From Heterocephalus glaber (taxonomy: Eukaryota > Chordata > Mammalia > Rodentia > Bathyergidae): DNA of 64,000 nucleotides. Shown one piece after another: positions 35,500 through 48,529 of the stretch. Both the position numbers and the translations under genes were made by a program. The DNA lies in NCBI RefSeq assembly GCF_000247695.1, contig NW_004624779.1:1824868-1888867 (forward strand), in the 5' to 3' direction. Within the stretch, counting starts at the first letter, position 1; each line of letters opens with the position of its first letter. Below the pieces are notes generated by a model. It was not told the DNA's origin. It saw only the letters and a program-made list of their open reading frames with translations, and made no database searches.

Positions 35500-38400
35500 C
35501 TTTAACTATATGAGTACTGTTAGAAGCAATTTTCTTTGGATGTTGAATGTTACTTTCAGGACTTTAACAGAATTGTATTACACACCAAGGAAAAATATAA
35601 TCAAACCCATACATGAACCTGCTTCCCAACTGCCTGGAGCTATACACAACTGTTCTTTGTCTTATATTATTTTTATGGTTTTCTGCCTTCATTAATACTG
35701 TTTAGAGCAACTCGTCTCTTATGGTTTTCAGCTCCAAATGACTGTATTGGCAAATTCTTTTTTTTTTCTCGTTTTTTTCTATAAGAAATCTTTATTAAAT
35801 AGCTAAGGTAAGCAAAACACTGTGGTAGGCCATGGGAAATTTTTTTAAAAAGTCAAATTACAAGGAGAAGTAGATAGATATTTTTCTGGAGAGAGCATCA
35901 GATTCCCAAGGGGTATATAACAACTACAATTACAGCAAGGACAACAGCTGCAAAGATTAGGAAGCAGTACATAAAATGGTCCACCTCAATTATCAGATGA
36001 ATATTTCTGTTTCATAGAAAATCAGGACAAAATAAGACATAACTTTCTCAAAACACGGGCAATTATTATTTACCTTAAAATCCCCGTGTGTTTAAGTTCG
36101 TGGTAAATGATTCAAGAAGCATACCTCTCAGGTTATCTATACTTTAATTTTTGTCTTTCACAGAATCTAGAAAGTGATTAGGTCTCCCCAGATCCTATTG
36201 GCCAATGAAATTCACTAACTTAAGCAGGGAGAAAACCCATCCCTCCTCCTCTATTCTTTCTTATGTTTCTACATTATTTTTAAAATTACTTAATGATATT
36301 TATTGAAATTAATCTCTTGAGATCAGTGAATCTGTCTTTTTTCCCATTCTAATTTATTTTTCCACATTACTTTTGAAGCTGCATTGAAGAATGCAATGCG
36401 GGTATTTTTTTCCTGAGTTCATATTTTCAATATTCTAACCACGGAGTGAAGAGGGCCTAAAATGCTAAAAACATTAGCTTGCAAGTTTTTTCTTACACTC
36501 TTCACATTAAGCCTGTGATAAAAGGCCCACTTGAGGGCTGTGTTCAGTGCCTAAAGTGAATGTTTTAAATTTAATGATACAATCAAAATCATTTTTCCCT
36601 GGTAACTACTATTGTGCACATTTGAATGGATTCCAGTACAGTTGTTTCTTTTTTTGCATTATGCTTTGTGTATAAATATAAGTGAGATGGTTGAGTTCAT
36701 GTATAACAAGTATCCAGCTAATACAGAAATTTACTTTGCCCGCTATTTATCTCTGTCAGGATGCATATCTGCCTCTTTCCCGTCCTTGGTTCATAGCCGT
36801 TATTATAATAATGTTAGTTCTGCATTTTAAGAATTCCACGTGGAGTTGCTGAAAATTGCTTAGAAGTACTTCATACTAGAAGGTTAAATCTCCAAGAATT
36901 TTGGGCTTGCAACTAGCGAGCTAAATTGCTTCTAGCAACATTGTATTAATTAATGTGAGGTCAAACTACCTGCTTTTCTTTGTGCTCAATTCTAAATACC
37001 TCAGCAAGTGATTTTGGCTGTGCCAACCACGACTCATTTGAACCGGAGAGGTTGAATGGACTCAAACCACTTGCTATTCTGAAATAGCTACTTAGTTACA
37101 AATTTGACAGTGTTTCAAAAATCAGTTTTCAGAATCCCTTTTAACAATAAGTCAACTCTTTAAAAAGCTGACTTATGATTGCATACGTACGCTCTTTTCC
37201 TGTTTCCCCTAGCTACTTTCGTACTCCTCATGGGACGGAATCAGCCTGGATCTAGAGACAGGTCTAGTCATAAATGATTTTCTGCTTCTCAACGGTGACC
37301 ACACTTTTGTTTTCTTTTTTCTTGTCAAAAGGGCAACAAAGGAATCAGAATTGAAGGCGGAGGGGAAGGGAAGGTGATAGGTGGACAGACCACAGCACGC
37401 TCACCTCTGTGATGGCCTGAAGCTGCAGCCGCTGCGCTGCTCTCCTGGGCCTGCGACACTCCAAAGGGACCCTGGGTGGAGCTGTGACGCGGGCCCACTT
37501 GTGGAGTGAGAACTTGCGGTGCAGTTACACTAACTGAAGCATTCTTACTTTGGAAAAGTTGAAAGATCAGATGAGCTTTAGGTCATGAATGGAATTCTTC
37601 TGGTATAAAATCTACATGGCTGTTACAACAGTTGTTTCATAACAAATTCTAAACCATGTTAACAAGAATGAGGGTATCAGTTTTCAAAGTTACATTAAGA
37701 AAGTACAGTAATAGTTTATCTCTAACCCCCAAATCCAAAATCCACAATGCTCTAATCTTCAGAACTTTTTGGGTGCCTAATGTGATGCCACAAGAGGAAA
37801 ATTTCACATTGTGAAACTTTACTTTATAAACAAAATTATTAAAAATAATATATAAAAGTACTTTCAGGGTATGTGTGAAAGGTATATATGAAACATTAAA
37901 TTTTGAGTTTAGACTTGGGTCATGGCTCCAACATCTCTCTCTCTCTCTCTTTCTGGAGATGACAGAGATAGAGCTATCTCTAGATCTGAAAAATCTGAAA
38001 TATTTCTGATTTTATACATTTCAGGTAAAGGCTATTCAATCTGTAATCAGTACTTGGATTACAAAAAATCCAATAATAGAGGAAATGTTAAATTTAAGTA
38101 AAGATTAAATAATTATATAAAAACTCTGGGAACTTTTGAGGAAGGGTCCAGCTTCTCTAACCTACTAGGACATAAATTACAGTTTCCTTTTATCTTTTAT
38201 ATCCTTCCTAAAAGTTATTAATTCAGGATCACTTTACTTATTCCAGAAAACAATTTTCTATCAAGAACTGAGAATCCAAAAGAATTGAAAATTGACATTT
38301 ATATTAATATGTATAAGTGAATGTGAAAATTGACCGTATCTTTATCAAATAACTGGTTTTATCTTTCACAATTTTGACTTTCATTAACCTCTGCATTTTG

Positions 38401-39180
38401 TTTTGATATATTTCTAAACACCAAGGGAAAACATGTTTTATTAATACACTTTTCAAGAAGAAGCAAGAGAGGAAAAATACGAAGAAATTTAAAGAGACTA
38501 TCATAAATATTAATTATGTCAATAGGGTTTTATTGTTACCACTTCATGTTTGTCTTATATGTTGTGGGAAGTTATACTAAAATCAGTTTTTTTAAAGAAC
38601 ATGCCACCATACCCTGAAGCTGGTTTGTACTGTTTAAGAGCCCAGATCTCTTTTTGCTTCCTAAAATTCATCTTTAAAGGTTTGATGCAGTTACAGGATA
38701 TTAGTTGATAATACAATTCTTGTTGCCATTTCTGTAAACAATACTGGAGGATAGTGGTAGGACATATTCAGTCTAAAGGAAATTTGAATTTCTCTGTTGG
38801 GCATTAGATGGCAGTATTAATCAAGACATTCAGAGCTGACTTAACCTTGCAGAAATTTCCAAAGGTACTCATAATTCTAAGATTATTTCATCAAATAGTT
38901 ACTTATTCTGCATTTTCTACTTCTGAAAAGAGAAAGCAAAAATATATTGCAGGTTCGGTTTTGTAATCTTCTGGATCTTGTATTTATTCTTGTTTTAGGG
39001 AAGCTGCTGGAAGACAGATGACTTCATTTCCAGTTATTTCTAATGTTGTGTACAAAATATTTCATTTGCAATTTTTAGCCTTTCTCTTTTTATGGATATA
39101 AATGTATATATGTCAATGATTGTAATTTCAAAGTTAGAGAATGGACAATAATAGTTATATAAATATGGTTTTACAGTGCA
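35500..39180. other. AT-rich non-coding block
   Basis: No gene recognised. It contains a short (CT)n at 37,937-37,952 and a small GC-rich patch at 37,415-37,500 with several CpGs that is too short to call an island. Confidence 0.45.
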
Positions 39181-39189
39181 GTTTGAGAG

Positions 39190-39380
39190 GAAGCAGGCAC
39201 TAAAATCCCTGCTCAGGCCACTCACCAGCCATGTCCAAGAGAATCAATCTAACTTCTCTGTGGCTAAGATTCCTTATCAAGAAAGTGGAAATAATACTGA
39301 TTTCTACTTTATAGTCTTGCTGTCAAAGATTAAGTGAGTTGCATAGAAAGTGCTTAGAACAATGGTGAGTGTATTGCAAG
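39190..39380 (+). repeat. MIR SINE
   Basis: Plus-strand MIR order with many matches: 'tctaacttctctgtggctaa', 'gattccttatcaagaaagtg', 'gaaataatactgatttctac', 'agattaagtgagttgcatag', 'aaagtgcttagaacaatggt'. Confidence 0.8.
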
Positions 39381-39766
39381 AACTATATAAATGTTTGTTG
39401 TTTATGGGGGAAGGATCATGAAGGGGTCCCCATGGTGTCTAATAATAGCCCTTCAAGAATGTGTTTCTATTTTTCAGCACACAAAATATTAGGAATTCAA
39501 TTCATAAAAATTGAAGTCTCCTACCTTCTGTCACCAGGTCAGCTGATGTTCAGTGGAGCTAGACGGGGGGAATGTTGGCTTACCTGCCACACAATAGGGG
39601 ATTCTTTTCAGCAATGACCAAACTCACAGGTGACTTTCCCAACCGGAAATATTAGGGAATCATGTTCCCTCCATTCCTACATGTGAGCAGAGCTCAGGGC
39701 ACAGATCTGGCAGCAGAGAAGTGTCAGGCTCAGAGCCCTCAGAGAGGAACAGGAAACTGTGGATGT

Positions 39767-39770
<4 letters not shown>

Positions 39771-39805
<35 letters not shown>
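39771..39805. repeat. (AG)n microsatellite
   Basis: About 17 uninterrupted AG units. Open frames with Arg-Glu or Ser-Leu runs around it come from the repeat and are not genes. Confidence 0.95.
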
Positions 39806-39808
<3 letters not shown>

Positions 39809-42800
39809 CATTTTCTGGGACATGAGAATTTTTCTTTGGCATGCATTCAGAAGAGCACTTTGGAGGAGAATTTGAAGATCATTTACCATGGTAGACAATG
39901 ACTTGGATATTGAAATGTGAACTTTTGAGATATTACAGATAAAATCTGAGGATTCTCAACCCTGATGTTGGAAAGCGTCCGACCCCCATGGACAATGGAA
40001 TAAGCACAATGCAAGGGACCCAGAAAATGGTAAGCGGAACCCAGAGATCAGAAGCAAAGAACTATAACTCAGATCTTTAGCATCATTCATGGTCAGTGGT
40101 TTTGACCAATCTTCTGTGAGAAGAAATTATATTTTCTATGATATGCATGATAAAAATAGTAGCCCCAGATTTAAAAGTTAGGTACTTGTCCAGCACTGCA
40201 TTACTTCATTTAATCCATGATAATTTTAAGATTTTTTTCCCTGCTATGTTCCTTCAAATAAAACAAATTAAGAAATGTCAAATAACTTCCATGTCAAGTT
40301 ATGGAGTTAAGTAATTTAGCATCAGTATTTAAGTTAACAGACTAGTAAAGCTGAATGTAAATCTTTTACCATGTGGGTTCAATCATTCTCAATGAAGTCT
40401 TTCATAGATTCATAAAACTAAGTTAAATAGCTCTTTTAGATACTGTTATAGAAATCTTTGCATCATCACAAAACAATAGAACTGAAAGATTTTTATCTGT
40501 TAATCTCAGTAAAAATGGTGGATTCTAAGACAGGCAAACAAAATAAGTAGCTTTCTTTGTAGAATACTGTCTTAATAGGAGCTATTCCAGTCAGATAATG
40601 GTGGTTGTAGGTATATATGTATATATAAATGCATATATATATTTATACTCATCCAAATATTTATACTCATATGCTAATGGCTTTATTCATTTATATGGGT
40701 CTTGCTTTCTTTATGTCAACTGATCAAAGTTAAGTATGGGATAACTATCATCATTCAAATGCTGAGATTTTAGCAGATCTGGACATAAACGCTTGTATCT
40801 ATGCACTTTGGTGTTTAAATTTGGCCTTGTCTGCTTTCGTTACTCCTTTCCATCCATATTATCTAAAGGAATATAACATCAGATTCTAATATTAATGTCT
40901 ATTAATGGATTCAGGTTTTTACTTAAACATTCTCAAATTAATACTTCTAATAAGCACCTCATTTAAGATAAATTTTAAAAAATTCTAAGTGATCAAAATG
41001 CAAGTATTTTAAGTGTCCCTGGCATTGCCTTTTCTTTTATTCCATGGAGTTTATCATTACCTTCCAATGAAGCTGCCACTTACGTTTTTCTTCTGTCCAT
41101 CTTACATTAAAGACCAAAAAAAAAAAAAAAAATACTCATCTGTCCCTGTGGTTGGATATAATCTCTGAAACCACTGTTTAAAAGGCCCATTAGTGCTTGC
41201 AGCTTGGCCACTTTCTTTCATGGTTTGCAAAGCATTTTAGTTCAGACTGAGTTATTTTTTCATAGCAACCAATTTCCTGTCGTGACATAGAAGGCTCCAG
41301 CAGGAGCACTGGTGTCCTCCTGAGCACGTAAACCTTCCCAACCTAAAGTCAAAATGGTGTCTGAGAGGATGACGCCCACTTTCCACCCAGCAGTCCAAAA
41401 GTTTCATTTATTTTTCCTATCAGACATTTCTGTTTTTCTCTAACAATCCTGATGTTGTTGCCACTTCAGATCCTGCATACCTGCAAATGCTTCATGCATG
41501 AACATATACACACATTGTAAAATGTGATATGCACGGAGACAGATCTGGGCTAAGTGCATTACCCATAAAATTCAATTGCATACTTACAGTGAGATAGAAG
41601 AACTAAGTCCAAGAAATCTACTGTATAGCCTGGCAACTATAGTTAATAATGACATTGTGTGAGTGTTCTCACTACAAAAGCGCTGAGTTTTGAGGTAATA
41701 CATTTGTTAATTACCTGGATTTAACAATGTCACAGAGTATATATACTTTAAACATTATGTTGTGCATCATAAATACATATAATTTTATATATCAATTGAA
41801 CAAATTAAATAAATGTGAAGAAATTCATCTGTTAAGTGAGTAAGACAATACTTACAATCCAAGGTGTCAAGCAGAGCCAGGACAAGAGCGTGATAAGAGA
41901 GTGGCCTGTAGAGCAGATTCTGGCAGGCTCCTGACATTGAAGTCCTCCCTACATTTTGTGTCCAAGGTACCCCTCTGGCCTTTCCCTAGTCTCATGTCCC
42001 TAGTGCCAAGATAGATGAGAGGCCTGAGGTTTTATCCTAATTGAATAAGTTAGCCTGCTGGAGTTTCATGGATGCTGGCAGAACACAAAAAGATTTCTGG
42101 GTCAGAGATTAAGGACCTAGGCATATCAAGGAGTCTGAGTTTCATGTTTGAGTTAGTGCCACTTGCCACCCTTATCTGCTCTGTGAGGATGAGCAGTCCA
42201 AGAGGATGTTGAGTACTAAGTGCATTTATGGCACACCTTAGGAATCTCAAGCTTAAAAAGTTCAGGTATTTTATAATAAAGTATAAAAAAACCTGTATCT
42301 TTGTCCTAGAATAAGATACCATTTTTTAATATACTGGTCAGTAAAAACAACAACAATTAACCAACCAAACAACAACAACAACAACAACAAAACCCTACCC
42401 TCTGCTCTGGAAGGAAATGCCACCTGTACCTTTCAAGGCTGTGCACTTGAAGATCTGGAAAAAAAGCTGAGAGTGACTTTGCTTGTAAAATGTGCATAGT
42501 CATGAGAGATGCATGGAGAATTAGCTACTGACCCAATATCTTACATGATAAAATAAAGCAGTAGTGATAAAGCATTCAGTCCAGATTGGGGAGCACAGGA
42601 GCTCGATAAATGTTAGTTTGTGGCTTACTCCTTCTTACCACTGTGAAACAAGGAAGGACATTACTGACCCACAGCTGGGGGGTTAATTGAAGGTAGCAAC
42701 TGCAATTTGTTGCTCCTACTATGAAAAAATATTTTCAGATGGTTTCTGACTACTGTATATCTGCAGATGAATCCAATCAAAGTCAAATCATGCTTTCTAC

Positions 42801-44516
42801 TGACTGCTGTTGGGTTCATGTGAATTGCTGATATTCTCCACTTCAGGGCTAGGCCAATATAGATACAAAATCAATCCTTTCCAAAGCAAGTCATGGCCTT
42901 CCAGGCTTGCTGATGCAGATCTAGTAACCTATATCAGCCACTGACAGATAACTGGTCAACCTTTTTATTTTCCTTATCCTCTTCCCACACTGCTCTGTGT
43001 AGCGTAGTGTTGACTCCTGCCACTTGTATTTCCCCAGCTCCCTTGTCAACCAGCTTCCTGTTAGGTTTGGCTAGTGAGAGACCAAGAGATAGAAGGGAGC
43101 AGGAGAGTAGGATGTAGGACATTTCTCTCCCCCACAACATTTGAAGTTTGGAAGGATTTCTGATCATAGTTGCCTCTCCTCATGATCCTAGCTTTCCTAG
43201 GCTGCACCTCGCTCTATGACCCCCACATTCTATGGACACACCATCTTTTGGGCTATTAACAGGTCTCTTCTTTCCATTTTTCCAGGCCCACAGATGGTAA
43301 TATCTTCTTATTACCTGTGTTGCTTCCCTAATTCCACATTTGTATGTTTTCCCTGAAGAACTGACATTGGTTCTGTTTCTTGACTGATCATTTACTATTA
43401 GACTTGGACACCCATGTATCTTCCCAGTGGTATCCTTCTCCTAGTGTCCTCTAAGGTAGCCCCATATTCTGACCATGATTCCATCTTGAATTGTTTATTG
43501 CTTTGGTAGTTATTTGAGTGTAAAAAGTAAAACAGACTTAGACCAACTTCAGTAAAAGAGTATATTGTAAGGATGTTAGGGACTTTCACAAAATAGAAGA
43601 TAAAACATGTAGTCGATGCACCTTACCTGGTTTGGTATTTGACTATCTTAAGAGGATAGATTCAATCTAGTCCCTTGGGACTGGTTTTGAATGAGAAAGC
43701 CAAAGCAAGAAAATCCTTCAGCCTCAGAATTTTGTTACTTTTAAGCTGAGATGTAATAAGGAGCAAATCTAAACTGGGAGCTGTGGGGATATTTATAGGA
43801 TCATCAAAAGGTAGCCCAGGAAGACCCAACTTGTAGATAAAATCACCTTTATCTTAATAATAAGCACTCCCTGATGACTAGTGTAGCCTTTAGAAGCATT
43901 CAACCACTGCCATAAAAATATTAGTGTGATATTAATGGCTGCAGATACCTAAGAAGAGAGACAGTGACTAAGAAAGTCTGAAATAGAGAGGTGGGTCAGT
44001 ATTGACCCCGGGGCACATTCTGTATTTTTTAAATTAGGTGTGTCTTTCCTTCTGCCAGACTTTTTTCTTTTAGTTTGCCCCTGCTTTGAGAAAATGTGAC
44101 ATAAAATATGGAGCAAAACAACATTCCACAGACCAAAGTATTTAATCAGAATTCAAGCCATAATTGTATACGATATTTTTTGTGACTGGTAAATTTATGG
44201 TGTGTCTTGCTGATTTTTACTGTTTAGCAGTATTTTAAATTTTATATTTCAGCATCTTTAAGCATATCAACCTCTTAGGTGGCTTCAGCCATACTTTCAT
44301 ATGTTCATATTCTTTTCATGAAGGATTATTGTCATTTGGTAGACTTTAAAAGATACTGTGCCAAATATAGCAAATCAAGCATATGCTTTTACAATACATG
44401 CATGGATAAAATTTCATGTAATAGTTACTAACAACTAGATTTACCTAGGTACTATATATTTGACAATGTTGATTTGACAATGTTGAATTTGTAGGTCTTT
44501 AAAAATCAAGGTACTA
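39806..44516. other. AT-rich non-coding block
   Basis: No gene recognised. It holds an AT-rich simple stretch (40,605-40,670), an A17-18 run near 41,117 and an (AAC)n repeat (see next entry). The region 42,880-43,460 is less AT-rich and may contain an old LTR, but I could not name it. Confidence 0.45.
42345..42392. repeat. (AAC)n microsatellite
   Basis: Imperfect CAA/AAC units ending in about nine regular copies. Confidence 0.9.
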
Positions 44517-45330
44517 TGAACTAAATTTTGTCCCCCACACCGATATTCACATGTTGAAGCCCTAACTCTTTGGTATTATGGAGGACCGCCCCATTGATTA
44601 TGCCCAAAGAAGGCTGTGAGCAGTGCAGGCTATAAAGACTTAAACCCCACTATTGCCTTGTTTTGAGAAGTGAGTCCCACCAAAGCCCACGTGACTGGAT
44701 AACATGGCCCCTGAGGTCAGTGACTTGCATCCAAATTACATTCCCCAAATTAAGAATGCTTTGTCTCTTCTCTTATAAGCCTTGCCTGCATCAGCAACAT
44801 ATCCCTAGCAACCACACATAGCCCTTTCACCCTAACCTAATTATGATGTTGCTAATAAATAGCAGTAGCTTTGGCTGGCCAGGGTCTTTTGCTGCTTGCT
44901 CAGCATTGGCCATCTTGATTCCCCATTTCTCTCTTTAATTCTGTCTTTGAGCTTTTCTTCTAACCTCACTCCATAGCACTGAGCAGGAGATTGGAATCCT
45001 TATAGGGGGTCTCCCATATAATGTAACTATTGGGATATGGGACCTTTATGGAGATAATTAAGGTAAAATGAAGACATAATGGTAGAACCCTGATCTGACT
45101 GCATGAGTGTTCTTTAAGACAGTCTTTCTCTCCCCACTCCCTCTCTCCTCCCTCCACTCCCTCTCTCTTTCTCTGTCCTGTGCCCCCTCCTTCCTCCTCT
45201 CTTCCTCTCCCTATCCTCCCTTTCCCTCTCCTGCCTCCCTTTCCTTCCATCATGTATCATCTGAGAGTACCACGAGGAGGAGGCCATATGTAAACCAGGA
45301 AGAGGACCCTCAGCAGAACCTGGCCATGCT
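44517..45330 (+). repeat. MLT1-like LTR pieces with pyrimidine-rich block
   Basis: Starts with MaLR-type words 'gatattcacatgttgaagcc' and 'ctaactctttggtattatgg', and ends with 'accaggaagaggaccctcag' and 'cagaacctggccatgctgac', which are the late part of the same kind of LTR. Between them, 44,720-44,985 is unlike MLT1 and may be a separate insertion, with an AATAAA near 44,855 and a CT-rich end. The CT-rich stretch at 45,120-45,250 has grown into a long C/T tract. Confidence 0.5.
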
Positions 45331-45339
45331 GACTATGTA

Positions 45340-46240
45340 ATGGCAGTCAGAACTGACTAGTATCCAAAGTTTCACCGAAGTACCTCATGCGATGTTGCTA
45401 CATCTGTTCTTAACTTAATGGCAGGTGAGGTGTGTGAAGTATATAAGTGGGCTTAAAACATAATGATAATTCCAATGGGACAGAATTTGACAAAACAAAC
45501 ATTTGTTTGCAAAACAATTTTTTTTTTAAAGAAAAAGATTACTCAAACCTAAAATGATTTCCTTTCCCCAAAATTACAATATAGTACTTTTTGGCAAAAA
45601 AGTTTAGTTTATTAAAACACATAATACTGTACTGAAATGCAACAATTTAACATTAACTCTGGATTAAAAGAATCACATATTTTTAAACAGATTGAATGCT
45701 AAATGGAGAGCAACTTGTGAACATATCTGTTTACTTAGGATTTTTTCTTTTAATAGAATTCATTTTAGCCTCACCACAGCCAAGTAGTATTAGTAATGGC
45801 TGCCATCCAGGGTCTAGAAATAGCATCATTCCATTAAAACGTATGCTATCATTCTAGTCTTTCAAATTGAAATCCACATGTACACATTTAGTTTGCTAAG
45901 CTTATAAGAATGGCGAACAGAGAGGTGACCCTTATTAGATGAAAAAATAGCTCTAATGTAACCAGTCATAAGCTTTTCCATCATAATATTTATTTTGAGT
46001 GATCAAAGATTGATCTCACTTTGTGAAAGGAAACCCCTATTGTATTAAAGATAGACATTTCATTTGAGTAAATAATATATAATGTTTTCTATTTTGAATT
46101 TCCCAGAGACTTTTTATTTTCTTAGCCTCCTCCATATCTGACAGTTGGCAGCGTTACCCTAAATACCTAACCTTTGACATCTACAGAAAGTTTGTATTGT
46201 ATCTTAGAGAATCTGAATCTCCACACATAGCCATTTTTAA
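45340..46240. other. AT-rich DNA, no gene recognised
   Basis: No gene, RNA gene or repeat that I can name. Confidence 0.45.
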
Positions 46241-46244
46241 ACAC

Positions 46245-46400
46245 TTACTGACTATTCACACATTTGAGTACCTCCTGTGTGCCAGTCATTCTACTTCAGG
46301 TTGAATCTACTTCGAAGATAAATAAGGTCTCTTTTCAGTCCCCAGAGAGCTAAAGGGTTGCTAGGGAAAGCAAGACTACACAACAGCCTTGACTACAGAG
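46245..46400 (-). repeat. L2-like LINE fragment
   Basis: 'gagtacctcctgtgtgccag', 'tcattctacttcaggttgaa' and 'gataaataaggtctc' follow the L2 3' end order. It is old; strand is uncertain. Confidence 0.5.
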
Positions 46401-46749
46401 ACAGCATCTGGGTATGCGTGGAAGATGGAACGAACCTGCTTCAGACTACCTGGGACACTGCTGTGACTCACATATGTCATATTAAAACTCATTATCTGTA
46501 CCTGTTTTCCTGATGCCAACAATAATCATCATCTTCAAAACAAAGACAGTTTTTTTTTTAATTAAAAAATGACTTCAGCACATCACTTAAATCATCGTGG
46601 CTTCCATAATTGAAAAGAAAACATTTCCCTTTCTCAACTCTTGACTATCTGATCCTATCTCTCCTGATGCTCCTCAGCCCCTGTTTTTCAAAATATCCCA
46701 GGTCCATTACGCTCTCAGTGTCTGGTGGGATAACACAATGAGGCCCAGC

Positions 46750-46970
46750 AGTCTAGAAGTTGTATTTTTCTGAAAGGGGACATATAATAAATATTTTAGG
46801 CTTTGTGGGCTGAACAGGTCAGTTGTCTAGCTGTCTGTTGTTTGTTTACAATACTTCAAAATATTTAATATAAATTAGTATTTAATATAAATTTATATTT
46901 AATATAAATATTTTTCATCTCTGAGTGATATGAACCAGTCCACCCTCAGCGGTTCACAGATATTTATTAC
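46750..46970 (+). repeat. Old DNA-transposon-like fossil with AT-rich insertion
   Basis: 'tttctgaaaggggacatata', 'ataaatattttaggctttgt' and 'gggctgaacaggtcagttgt' read as the opposite orientation of the fossil at 34.9 kb. An AT block of repeated 'tatttaatataaat' units (46,855-46,912) interrupts it. Confidence 0.5.
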
Positions 46971-47399
46971 CATGCCTTAGAATGATCTGGACAGTTTGTT
47001 GAAAACAGATCGTTGAGTTCTTGGTTCAGTGTGTGCACTGGGACCTGAGAGTGTACATTTCAAACAAGCTCATTGGTTATAGTGAGGCTGTGGATCCCGA
47101 CACTGTATGCAATCACAGTAGGGTCTTAGAATCACCTAAGGAATTAAAAGCAATCAAAACAAAACCAATTAAATTATGTCCAGGCTTCATCCCAGAGCCT
47201 AAGGGTGGATTTTACATTTTCAAATGGTTGATATCTAAGCCCATCCCTAGTGCATTAGGTGCACGCTCACACACACATTCACTCCTACACAGCTCCTCAT
47301 TGAGTACCATACACAGTCAGTACTGGGTGCAAATGGTCTACATCTTGTTTGGATTCCTCATTCCTGCAAAAGGTAGGAAACCCTCTCCCTAGAAACCCA

Positions 47400-47933
47400 G
47401 CCCTCTGTGCCAGGTAACCTGAGAAGCTGATTGACACTTTTTAGGTACATGCAGAATTTTAACTGCTATTTGTATTCCCTTCAACACACAGGGATCTCCA
47501 CCAATCAAAACCTCAGGGTCATAAATGGTCTTCAGGAGAAATAAATGCAATTGTTACACTGCAGATTTGAAGATTCTGTGATTATGAGAAGGAACCCAGA
47601 ACTAAAGGAAAGAAAAACATTTAGTATAAAATCTGCTGGGCAAAATATTAGGGATCTACTTTGTATTTGTTTGAAGTGGACTTAGGCACTGAGGACATGG
47701 GAGAAGGGAGAAATTAGGAGGGGAGGAAAAGGAGAGACAAGTGGCGACCAAAGCCAAGAGAGGAAGTGGGGGTAGACTAAGTGGAGGTGAAGCTCACAGG
47801 CTCGGGTCCCCTATAGGCCCCGGGGTCAAGGGGGCAGGATGGTCACCCTTTGATGGACAAAGACACAGCACCAAGACCAAGCGCGGAGAGCCACGGGCCC
47901 CCAAGAGGATCAGCACGTGGACACGTGGGTGTG

Positions 47934-47935
<2 letters not shown>
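47400..47935. other. Non-coding block upstream of the GA tract
   Basis: No gene recognised. GC content rises from about 47,740. The open frame over 47,741-48,427 starts with GTG and runs through the GA repeat, so it is not called. Confidence 0.4.

Positions 47936-48019
<84 letters not shown>
47936..48019. repeat. (GA)n microsatellite, about 84 bp
   Basis: Long, nearly pure GA tract with two AAAG interruptions near its right end. It lies directly beside a CpG-rich block. Confidence 0.95.
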
Positions 48020-48079
48020 TATGCTGAACCAGGGCATTTATGTCGTTTCTGCATAGTTCTGCCTAGGATTAGTGGTTCT

Positions 48080-48480
48080 CCTGGATCTTGGATCCGGTTT
48101 TCCGGTACACTAGTGAACGAGGGCGGTGGAGAGGATCTCCGAGGATTCTCTCCTGCAGCATTTGTTTTTGCTTTTCCATTCAGGAATGTGCAAGGTCAGC
48201 AGTGCTTCGGCCTCCCCTCCCTGCCGCGGTCCCCAGCGGCCGGCCTGTGGGAGGGGAGCGCAGAAAGCTCTCTAGGAAGGAAAGGGGGCCAGAGGAGGGA
48301 AGGGGCGCGGCGGGCCGGAGAGGCGGGAGGATCGGCCTCGAGGTCCCTGCCACCCCGTGCCCGCCCCCTCCCCTTGGTCCGAGACCCCCCTGAGCGGAGG
48401 CGGGAGGCTGGCCCAGGCCCCTGCTGAACGGGTCTGACCGTCGGGATCCCGGGTCGGCGAAGTGGTACTGTGCTCAGGAC
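48080..48480. promoter_or_regulatory. CpG-rich block, candidate promoter
   Basis: GC-rich sequence with many CpGs (for example GGGCGCGGCGGGCCGG near 48,303) and GC-box-like CCGCCCC and GGGCGG words, standing alone in AT-rich DNA and flanked by GA and CT tracts. It looks like a CpG-island promoter or first exon region. No coding exon or direction can be assigned. Confidence 0.5.
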
Positions 48481-48491
48481 TTCCTGGGTTT

Positions 48492-48519
48492 CTCCCTCTC
48501 TCTCTCTCTCTCTCTCTCC
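48492..48519. repeat. (CT)n microsatellite
   Basis: About 13 CT units at the right edge of the CpG-rich block. Confidence 0.9.
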
Positions 48520-48529
48520 CTTCCTTCTA

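Noticed and set aside
39662..39901. Frames with Arg-Glu or Ser-Leu repeats
   Set aside because: They are translations of the (AG)n microsatellite.
42880..43460. Possible old LTR
   Set aside because: The composition differs from its surroundings, but I could not match ordered words to a known family or find TG/CA ends with a duplication.
47741..48427. 228-aa open frame through the GA tract
   Set aside because: The start is GTG and the middle is an Arg-Glu run made by the GA microsatellite. The tail is translated CpG-rich DNA.
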